Shown here piece by piece: positions 1 through 5,168 of a stretch of DNA of 5,168 nucleotides. The stretch's first letter is position 1; every line of letters begins with the position of its first letter. Location: NCBI GenBank assembly GCA_019307645.1, contig JAFDJF010000349.1:1-5168 (forward strand), read 5' to 3'. A program made the position numbers and the translations under genes. Under the pieces are notes generated by a model. It had not been told where the DNA came from. It did no database searches and saw only the letters and a program-made list of their open reading frames with translations. The stretch comes from Deltaproteobacteria bacterium (GTDB lineage Bacteria > Desulfobacterota > DSM-4660 > Desulfatiglandales > Desulfatiglandaceae).

Positions 1-1
1 G

Positions 2-70
2 GCCCTGAAGAATATTATCTCCGAATTGGAAAAGAGGGTAGCTGTACGTCTGGAGAACGAGATACCATAA
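2..70 (+). CDS. 3' end of an unidentified upstream gene (partial)
   Basis: Reading from base 2, the sequence is open for 22 codons and ends at TAA (68-70). The peptide ends ...ISELEKRVAVRLENEIP, a charged, helix-like tail that looks like a normal protein C-terminus. Another frame (from base 1) is also open here, but its translation is much less protein-like. Too little is visible to name a family. The gap to the next start is only 49 bases and shows no convincing promoter or terminator, so this gene may be co-transcribed with the kinase operon. Frame choice is an inference from composition only. Confidence 0.5.
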   Translation, partial: ALKNIISELEKRVAVRLENEIP

Positions 71-106
71 AAAACCCTGAACCTTACACCGCATACCTTT
101 TACTAC

Positions 107-110
107 GAGG
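107..110 (+). promoter_or_regulatory. Shine-Dalgarno site for the first kinase
   Basis: GAGG lies nine bases upstream of the GTG at 120, which is good spacing. It supports GTG rather than a later ATG as the start of the 662-residue kinase. No clear -35/-10 or sigma54 -24/-12 element is visible in the 71-119 gap. Confidence 0.6.
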
Positions 111-119
111 TAAACCCAA

Positions 120-2108
120 GTGGGCAACCCTCCACATAAATCAAAGACCGAGAAGATAATCAGACCCTTTTATTTTATTCAAGGGAAGGAAACGGGTACG
201 CCTTTGAATGCTGCAATTGTCGGCGGTGGTGAGGCGTGCTATAATCTGCTTGAGATCCTTGACAAAGACAGACTGTCCAGACTGAATATGAAAATATTGG
301 GCATCTCGGATCTAAATCCGGAAACACCCGGATTCCGTTATGCAAAGGATTTGGGGCTGTTTACGACCACCAATTTTGAGGAGCTTTTCTCCCTTGAAGG
401 CATCAACCTGATAATCGAACTTACGGGGTCAGACAAAGTCAGGGATCGAATATTTGCGGCAAAACCGTCAAATGTTTCAGTATTGGATCACATGGCCTCA
501 AGGGTGCTTTGGGACCTCTTTCAGATAGAATCAGAAAAGACTGAGCTGGAAAAAGAGCATAAACAATATGAACTCAAGACCAAAAAACAAACTCAGGTGA
601 TACTGGACTCCCTGCCCTATCGAATCATGGTGGTCAACATGGATCTGACCGTTGAGACGGTCAATCAGACATTTATCAGGGAATTTGGCATTGATCGAAA
701 TCAGATTGAGGGTAAACACTGTTTTGAGCTGAGACATGGTCTGAACAAACCCTGCAATGAATTCGGGAGAAGTTGCTTTCTACGGGATCATATACAGGAA
801 ATAAAGGAAAAGGGCCTTTTCAGCACTGTCAATGAATTCGCAGATGAAAACGGGGAGACCCGTTATGACGTTATTACAATATCCCCCATATTTGACGAGC
901 GTGGGGAGCTTGTTCAAATATTAGAGGCCTCAAGAGACATCACGGAAAGAGTTAAGCTGGAAAAAGAAGTAGAAAAATCGAATACTTTTTTCGAAAACAT
1001 GATTCAGAGCACCGTTGACGGCATCGTGGTTGTGGATACAAAAGGCAATGTTCTCATATTCAATGAAGGGATGGAGGGGTTAACAGGTTACTCTTCCGAA
1101 GAGATCATCAACCGGGGGCATCTGAGTATGTTCTACGACATTGATGTGGCCAAAGAGAACATGAAGAAGATGCGGAGCAATGAGTTTGGCCCTGTCGGGA
1201 AACTCAACCCGACCTCCCTGTTAGTCAAAAACAAAGACGGTGATGAAATACCTGTAACATTGTCTGCATCCGTTATCACAATTGATGGAGAAGAAATTGG
1301 GAGCGTGGGTGTCTTTACGGATATGCGGGAAATACTCAAGATGAGGAAAAACCTGGAAGAAGCACATCTTCAACTGGTCCAGACGGAAAAAATAGCATCT
1401 GTCGGCAGAATGGCAGCCGGTGTTGCACACGAAATAAACAATCCGCTGTCAGGTGTGCTTATTTACGCAGAACTTCTCAAGGAAGACTTGAAAGATCAAC
1501 CGCAATGCCTGGAAGACATCCAGCAGGTCATTGACCAAACACTGCGATGCAAGAAAATTGTATCTGAAATGCTTGAGTTCAGTCGACAATCCGTGGGAAA
1601 GACGTCATCCTTTAATCTGGCTTATTTGATCACCAAATGCCTGGGGTTCCTGGTTAATCAGGCTATATTTCAGGATATCGAAGTTGTGAAAAAAATTGAA
1701 CCGGACATGCCGGAAATAGTTGGAGACATGGGCCAACTGCAGCAGGTTTTCACCAACCTTTTTATCAATGCAGTTCACGCCATGGAATCAAAAGGGGAGC
1801 TGAGAATAGCGGCGAAATATGACAATTCTATTTCTTTCTTCATTATTAAGGTTTCAGATACAGGCCCCGGAATCCCTGTTGAATTGAGAGACAAAATTTT
1901 TGATATATTTTTCACAACCAAACCGGTGGGCACAGGCACCGGACTCGGTTTAAGCATATCGCAGAACATTATTAAGCTCCACGGCGGAAACATTTCCTTT
2001 GAATGCCCTCCTGAGGGAGGAACCACCTTTACCATCGAACTCCCCCTTGAATTTACTGAGATACCAACAACCGAAGAACCTGTATTTATAGGGCTGGATG
2101 AATCATGA
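120..2108 (+). CDS. Soluble sensor histidine kinase: Rossmann-like domain, two PAS domains, NtrB-like HisKA/HATPase
   Basis: This is a cytoplasmic two-component sensor kinase of 662 residues; no signal peptide or membrane segment is visible. Domains in order: a Rossmann-like nucleotide-binding domain (about 29-135) with AAIVGGGEAC at the first beta strand and turn, an acidic D64 where the second strand should end, and INLIIELTG resembling the later strands of NAD-dependent dehydrogenases; a charged coiled-coil linker (138-157); PAS 1 (about 158-280) with cysteines C201, C212 and C219; PAS 2 (about 286-405); HisKA with the phosphoacceptor H437 in HEINNPL; and HATPase_c with N-box N546/N550, G1 box DTGPGIP (580-586), F box FDIFFTTK (594-601) and G2 box GTGTGLGLS (604-612). 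All catalytic motifs are present, so it should be an active kinase. The HEINNPL type commonly pairs with NtrC-like regulators, matching the third gene. It starts at GTG behind a good ribosome site and its stop overlaps the next start (ATGA). The ligand is unknown; nucleotide or redox sensing is inferred. Confidence 0.93.
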   Translation: MGNPPHKSKTEKIIRPFYFIQGKETGTPLNAAIVGGGEACYNLLEILDKDRLSRLNMKILGISDLNPETPGFRYAKDLGLFTTTNFEELFSLEGINLIIELTGSDKVRDRIFAAKPSNVSVLDHMASRVLWDLFQIESEKTELEKEHKQYELKTKKQTQVILDSLPYRIMVVNMDLTVETVNQTFIREFGIDRNQIEGKHCFELRHGLNKPCNEFGRSCFLRDHIQEIKEKGLFSTVNEFADENGETRYDVITISPIFDERGELVQILEASRDITERVKLEKEVEKSNTFFENMIQSTVDGIVVVDTKGNVLIFNEGMEGLTGYSSEEIINRGHLSMFYDIDVAKENMKKMRSNEFGPVGKLNPTSLLVKNKDGDEIPVTLSASVITIDGEEIGSVGVFTDMREILKMRKNLEEAHLQLVQTEKIASVGRMAAGVAHEINNPLSGVLIYAELLKEDLKDQPQCLEDIQQVIDQTLRCKKIVSEMLEFSRQSVGKTSSFNLAYLITKCLGFLVNQAIFQDIEVVKKIEPDMPEIVGDMGQLQQVFTNLFINAVHAMESKGELRIAAKYDNSISFFIIKVSDTGPGIPVELRDKIFDIFFTTKPVGTGTGLGLSISQNIIKLHGGNISFECPPEGGTTFTIELPLEFTEIPTTEEPVFIGLDES

Positions 2109-3589
2109 AAGAGAATGAGACGATTAGTATCCTGGTTGTGGATGACGAAAAGCCTATCAGGGATGGATGTACGCGTGTCTTGTCCGGTAAAGGTTTTGAC
2201 GTGATTACTGCGGAAAATGGACAGGTTGCCCTGGATATTTTATCAAAGGAGGATATTTCCATTCTACTCCTTGATCTTAAAATGCCGATTATGAGTGGGG
2301 AAGAAGTTCTGGAAATTTCAGGAAAAAAATATCCGGACATACCTGTTATCATCATCACCGGACATGGAACAGTGGATACAGCGGTTGAATGCATGAAAAG
2401 GGGCGCATATGATTTCATTACAAAGCCGTTTCAGATAGAAGAATTTATCGCCACGGTCAACCGCGCTGCCGAAAAAAGAAAGCTGGAACAGAAGGCGCGC
2501 CGGCTTCAGGAAGCAAATGTTCAAAATTTATATGACCTCAATCTTGAAAAAAGTCGTCTGAAGACAATCATCAACTATATGGCCAACGGGGTTATCGTCA
2601 CCAATCGTAATATGGAGGTGGTTCTTCACAACCCGGCAATCATGCGGTTACTGGAAATATCTAAAGAAGTGGAAAATCCGGTTCCCGCCGATGATATAAT
2701 AGATGATGCCTCCCTGATGGAAACCCTCACGAAGATATTGAATGATGAATCGTCTGATAAGGAATGCATTTCCCAAGAGATCCAGTCCGGGGCATATTTT
2801 CTTAGGGCCATTTCGGCCCCTGTTCTCGGGCCGGATACAAACGTTGTTGGCGCTGTAACCGTCCTTGAAAATATCACGGCTTTTAAACAGCTTGACCAGA
2901 TGAAATCGGATTTTGTCAACATGGTTGCCCATGAGCTTCGCAGCCCTCTTGTTGCCATCAGACAGCTTAATAGTGTCATCCTTGAAGGCTTGGCCGGACC
3001 CCTGGGAGAAAAGCAGCATGACTTTATAAGCAGAGGCGTAAAAAAGATAGATGCCCTGCTCGCTTTGATAAATGACCTTCTTGACGTGGCAAAGATCGAG
3101 GCCGGTAAATATGTACAGCGCCTGGTACCCACTGACATCGGCAAGGTAATCGAGGATACCGTGGCCCTTCTCGAGGCAAGGGCCAAAGAACAGGGTATTA
3201 CCCTTACCTATTCCTGTAAGGATCTGAAACCGGTTCAGTCGGACACAAAAAACATCGAGGAAATTTTTAATAACCTTATCAGTAATGCCATCAATTATTC
3301 TCCGGAAGGGGGTGAAGTGACCGTTACTGCGCAGGGGCTTGGTGAATATATGGAGATTAAGGTCAGAGATACCGGTGTCGGCATCTCTCCCGAAGAACTG
3401 CCAAAGATCTTTGATAAATTTTACCGCGTAAAGCACCCGAAAACACGTGAGGTTATGGGTACCGGACTGGGGCTGGCAATTGTTAAAGGTGTAGTGGACG
3501 CCCATCACGGCACTATTGATGTGGAAAGTGTGGTCGATCAAGGCACGACCTTCAGAATTCTTCTTCCTGTAATTATGGAATCCGAATGA
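2105..3589 (+). CDS. REC-PAS-HisKA-HATPase sensor kinase (receiver-first hybrid)
   Basis: This 494-residue soluble protein places a receiver domain ahead of a kinase. REC (about 7-120) has the acidic pair D13/D14, phosphoacceptor D57 in LLLDLKMP, T85 and K107, so it should accept phosphate. A helical, charged linker (about 120-155) leads to a PAS-like domain (about 150-262), then HisKA with H276 in HELRSPL, and HATPase_c with N390/N394, G1 box DTGVGIS (422-428), F box FDKFYR (436-441) and G2 box GTGLGL (452-457). The kinase core resembles PhoR/WalK-type enzymes, not the NtrB-like core of the upstream gene. The ATG overlaps the preceding stop as ATGA, indicating translational coupling. The likely role, inferred from architecture, is an intermediate whose kinase activity is tuned by phosphorylation of its own receiver, possibly by the upstream kinase, before it acts on the downstream response regulator. 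No membrane segment is seen. Confidence 0.93.
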   Translation: MKENETISILVVDDEKPIRDGCTRVLSGKGFDVITAENGQVALDILSKEDISILLLDLKMPIMSGEEVLEISGKKYPDIPVIIITGHGTVDTAVECMKRGAYDFITKPFQIEEFIATVNRAAEKRKLEQKARRLQEANVQNLYDLNLEKSRLKTIINYMANGVIVTNRNMEVVLHNPAIMRLLEISKEVENPVPADDIIDDASLMETLTKILNDESSDKECISQEIQSGAYFLRAISAPVLGPDTNVVGAVTVLENITAFKQLDQMKSDFVNMVAHELRSPLVAIRQLNSVILEGLAGPLGEKQHDFISRGVKKIDALLALINDLLDVAKIEAGKYVQRLVPTDIGKVIEDTVALLEARAKEQGITLTYSCKDLKPVQSDTKNIEEIFNNLISNAINYSPEGGEVTVTAQGLGEYMEIKVRDTGVGISPEELPKIFDKFYRVKHPKTREVMGTGLGLAIVKGVVDAHHGTIDVESVVDQGTTFRILLPVIMESE

Positions 3590-4158
3590 ATGAACAGACG
3601 GACACACAAAATGTTCTTATCGTTGACGATGAGACTGTCGTTAGAAACGGTATAGGCAGGGCCCTGGAAAGAAAAGGACTGCGCACAAGGCAGGCGGCCA
3701 ACGGTCGGGAGGCCCTGGAACTCCTTGACAATCAACCCTTTGATCTTGTGCTTCTGGATATTCGCATGCCTGATATGGATGGTATTCAGGTTCTCAAAGA
3801 GATCCGCGCAAACCATCCGAAAACAGAAATTATTATGATAACCGGTTACCCAACCATTGATTCAGCGGTTCATTGCGTAAAACTTGGGGCGCTGGATTAT
3901 CTTGTCAAGCCATTCCGGCTGGATGATCTGGAAGCCGCCTTAAATAAAACCAGTCGTAAGTCCGGCAATGATACGATTGATACGTCTGTGATAGACGACA
4001 ACGGCATGCAAATAGATTCCGCAAAAAATTTTATCATTGGCCAAAGCCGCCCCATGAAGACGATATTTGAAAAGATATTAAAAGTTGCGCCCACCGACAG
4101 CACGGTGCTTATCAGCGGTGAAAGCGGCACCGGAAAATCGACTGTTCATCCCTGGTAG
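3586..4158 (+). CDS. N-terminal fragment of NtrC-type sigma54 response regulator (REC plus start of AAA+)
   Basis: This 190-residue frame encodes a full receiver domain (about 8-122) with D14/D15, phosphoacceptor D58 in LVLLDIRMPDMDG, T86 and K108. A short linker follows, then the beginning of a sigma54-interaction AAA+ domain (from about 149, FIIGQSRPMKTIFEKI) up to Walker A, GESGTGK (178-184). Immediately after the Walker A lysine the frame leaves the family pattern, reads six unrelated residues (STVHPW) and stops at TAG. Members of this family are usually around 450 residues or more, so this is a truncated product. The receiver alone could still fold and act as a phosphate sink for the two kinases, but that is speculation. 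The ATG overlaps the preceding stop (ATGA), so translation is coupled to the kinase gene. The rest of the regulator continues in another frame downstream. Confidence 0.88.
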   Translation: MNEQTDTQNVLIVDDETVVRNGIGRALERKGLRTRQAANGREALELLDNQPFDLVLLDIRMPDMDGIQVLKEIRANHPKTEIIMITGYPTIDSAVHCVKLGALDYLVKPFRLDDLEAALNKTSRKSGNDTIDTSVIDDNGMQIDSAKNFIIGQSRPMKTIFEKILKVAPTDSTVLISGESGTGKSTVHPW

Positions 4159-4163
4159 AAACG

Positions 4164-4892
4164 TTGCTTGAGAGTGAACTTTTCGGGCATGTGAAGGGTT
4201 CTTTTACAGGGGCAGCTCATACAAAACACGGTTTTTTTGAGCTTGCAAATCACGGGACGTTCTTTTTTGACGAGATCGCAAACCTGAGCCTGAATATCCA
4301 GGCAAAACTTCTTCGTGTAATTCAGGAGAGGGAATTCATGAGGGTAGGCGATCACAAAAAAATTATCGTGGACATGAGGATTATTTCGGCATCAAATAAG
4401 AGCCTCAAAGAATCTGTTAAGTCCGGAGAGTTCAGACAGGACCTGTATTACAGGCTGAGTGTGGTCCCTATCAATCTTCCGCCGCTCAGGAAGAGAAAAG
4501 GTGATATCCCCCTCCTTATAGGCCATTTCCTGGACCAGTTCTGTAAAAAGATAAAAAAACCTGTGCCCGAGATTTCAGTCGAGGCCATGGAAATCCTCAA
4601 AGAATATTTATGGCCGGGGAATGTGCGGGAACTGGAACACACAATGGAGAGAATTCTCATCCTTGAAGATACCGATGTGATCTGCGCAAGGGACCTCCCC
4701 TCTTTCATCTCCCAGAGGCAAGGAGAGTTTCAGATGTTTTCCGAAGAACCATTCAGTCTTGAAGAACTGGAAAAGAAATATATCCGTTTCGTACTGCGCA
4801 GAACAAAAGGAAAAAAGACAAAAGCAGCAGAGATCCTGGGCATCAACCGCAAGACACTGGGCCTCAAGATAAAGAAGTACGGCATTAATTAG
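4164..4892 (+). CDS. C-terminal fragment of sigma54 activator (AAA+ without P-loop, plus Fis HTH)
   Basis: The open frame begins in family-like sequence at about 4140; the first plausible start inside it is TTG at 4164, five bases after the stop of the previous fragment, with no strong ribosome site. Its 242 residues carry the sigma54-contacting loop as GSFTGA (12-17, usually GAFTGA), Walker B FFFDEI (33-38), sensor I region MRIISASNKSL (71-81), the arginine-finger region FRQDLYYRL (90-98), PPLRKRKGDIPLL (106-118), the WPGNVREL lid motif (150-157) and a C-terminal Fis-type helix-turn-helix (about 215-240, KTKAAEILGINRKTL). Walker A is absent, so this piece cannot bind and hydrolyse ATP normally. 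If translated it might still dimerise and bind DNA. More probably it is the untranslated or poorly translated remainder of the broken gene. Convergent with the next gene. Confidence 0.82.
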   Translation: MLESELFGHVKGSFTGAAHTKHGFFELANHGTFFFDEIANLSLNIQAKLLRVIQEREFMRVGDHKKIIVDMRIISASNKSLKESVKSGEFRQDLYYRLSVVPINLPPLRKRKGDIPLLIGHFLDQFCKKIKKPVPEISVEAMEILKEYLWPGNVRELEHTMERILILEDTDVICARDLPSFISQRQGEFQMFSEEPFSLEELEKKYIRFVLRRTKGKKTKAAEILGINRKTLGLKIKKYGIN

Positions 4893-4894
4893 GG

Positions 4895-4923
4895 TTCATC
4901 CATAAATAACATTTATGAATGAG
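4895..4923. repeat. AT-rich inverted repeat in the convergent intergenic gap
   Basis: CATAAAT (4901-4907) and ATTTATG (4911-4917) pair perfectly around a three-base loop (AAC). The stem extends outward past one C/A mismatch through TCAT/ATGA pairs and a final G-U. It lies just after the regulator's stop and between two convergent genes, where a terminator would be expected. It is AT-rich, and no T-run follows immediately on either strand (the nearest plus-strand run is TTTT at 4934-4937). It is therefore not a textbook intrinsic terminator; it could be a weak one, an RNA 3'-end stabiliser or a binding palindrome. Confidence 0.5.
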
Positions 4924-4945
4924 AGCGGTCAGCTTTTAGCTATCA

Positions 4946-5028
4946 GGGCAATACTTCCCAGACCAGTTTTTAAAAAAGTTCTACGGCTTGATTAATTTTA
5001 TCTCGAAAACCTTGGGCCAATACTTCCC
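4946..5028. repeat. Short direct repeat spanning the end of the cyclotransferase gene
   Basis: GGGCAATACTTCCC (4946-4959) recurs as GGGCCAATACTTCCC (5014-5028), with a single inserted C. The second copy is coding (it encodes part of the conserved TGKYWPK motif of the minus-strand gene); the first lies downstream of that gene's stop. The pair may be chance or the trace of a small tandem duplication of the gene's 3' end. Confidence 0.35.
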
Positions 5029-5168
5029 GGTCAAAAACAAACGATCATTTTTCGAATCGTAGGCAATGCCGTTGAGCGCATCCACTGGTTTTGTCGGGCC
5101 TTCCGCCAGATAAAGCCCTTCAAGATTTATCCAACCGGTTACCTTACCGCTATCAGGTGCTATCTTCG
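4981..5168 (-). CDS. Glutaminyl-peptide cyclotransferase, C-terminal part (partial)
   Basis: On the minus strand the sequence is open from the window edge to TAG (4983-4981), giving 61 residues. They read ...GKVTGWINLEGLY...VDALNGIAYD...RLFLTGKYWPKVFEIKL, which matches the C-terminal signature of the plant-type glutamine cyclotransferase family (LNGIAYD followed by TGKxWPxxFEI). Enzymes of this family form a beta-propeller and convert N-terminal glutamine of peptides or proteins to pyroglutamate; bacterial members are usually exported. The start, any signal peptide and most of the propeller lie outside the window, so activity cannot be judged. It is convergent with the regulator operon and separated from it by about 88 bases, so a functional link is not implied. 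Family assignment rests on remembered motifs. Confidence 0.85.
   Translation of the reverse strand, partial: KIAPDSGKVTGWINLEGLYLAEGPTKPVDALNGIAYDSKNDRLFLTGKYWPKVFEIKLIKP

Larger units (their letters stand above)
3586..4892 (+). pseudogene. Disrupted NtrC-family sigma54 activator gene (REC-AAA+-Fis), whole locus
   Basis: Together the two fragments rebuild a standard NtrC-type regulator: receiver, sigma54 AAA+ domain and Fis-like DNA-binding helix-turn-helix. The break lies between about 4134 and 4140. Family-like sequence in the first frame ends at the Walker A lysine (4135-4137). Family-like sequence in the new frame begins at GAC (4140-4142), reading DCSSLVETLLESELFG. In NtrC about 21 residues separate these two points, whereas here two bases do. 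A deletion of roughly 60 bases that is not a multiple of three explains both the shortening and the frame change. A simple frameshift would restore the frame but not the missing helix after the P-loop. No other stops or damage are seen, so the event is recent or is a sequencing or assembly artefact. Confidence 0.82.

Noticed and set aside
71..119. Promoter for the kinase operon in the gap upstream of 120
   Set aside because: No convincing sigma70 or sigma54 (-24/-12) element could be read in these 49 bases; only the Shine-Dalgarno site is supported.
1..156. Alternative frame from base 1 running into the kinase start
   Set aside because: It is open to about 156 but its translation is low-quality (arginine- and proline-rich end, no motif), and it overlaps the well-supported GTG start of the kinase.
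2648..3607. Long antisense open frame of 319 codons opposite the second kinase (and another of 186 codons at 2626-3186)
   Set aside because: They lie entirely or almost entirely opposite a kinase gene with intact catalytic motifs. The translations have no recognisable domain and the frames have no credible ribosome site, so they are shadows of the real coding strand.
4128..4170. Programmed -1 ribosomal frameshift at the AAAA tract (4134-4137) joining the two regulator fragments
   Set aside because: A -1 slip would indeed enter the correct frame. The product would still lack about 20 residues of the conserved helix after the P-loop, there is no heptameric slippery site, and no stimulatory structure is evident. 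Deletion fits better.
4895..4923. Classic Rho-independent terminator
   Set aside because: The stem is AT-rich and no T-tract directly follows it on either strand, so it is listed only as an inverted repeat.

Overview
This window looks like an accessory signalling locus from a Gram-negative bacterium. Multi-PAS soluble histidine kinases paired with a sigma54-type response regulator fit sulfate-reducing or related Desulfobacterota (former Deltaproteobacteria). That assignment is an inference from gene architecture and moderate base composition, not from a marker gene.

Layout. The first 70 bases appear to be the 3' end of an unidentified plus-strand gene. After a 49-base gap come three plus-strand reading frames joined by ATGA stop/start overlaps, so they are almost certainly one translationally coupled operon. 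They are: (1) a 662-residue soluble kinase with an N-terminal Rossmann-like (dinucleotide-binding) domain, two PAS domains and an NtrB-like HisKA/HATPase core (120-2108); (2) a 494-residue 'inverted hybrid' kinase with a receiver domain in front of PAS, HisKA and HATPase (2105-3589); (3) an NtrC-type REC-AAA+-Fis sigma54 activator gene (3586-4892) that is broken. The regulator's reading frame stops shortly after the Walker A motif and resumes in another frame. Comparison with the family layout indicates that about 20 codons are also missing at the break, so this is a small deletion with a frameshift and not just a one-base error. About 90 bases of non-coding sequence containing an AT-rich inverted repeat follow. 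The window ends inside a convergent minus-strand gene, whose last 61 codons match the C-terminus of a plant-type glutaminyl-peptide cyclotransferase.

How the genes probably work together. Kinase 1 would sense a cytoplasmic signal (possibly redox or nucleotide state through the Rossmann and PAS domains). Its phosphoryl group could pass to the receiver of kinase 2, to the receiver of the sigma54 activator, or to both. Kinase 2 would integrate that input with its own PAS signal. The activator would normally drive sigma54 promoters, but as written here it cannot make an intact AAA+ ATPase. Either the output arm has been lost recently or the sequence has an assembly error at that point. Every other expected motif is intact on both sides of the break.
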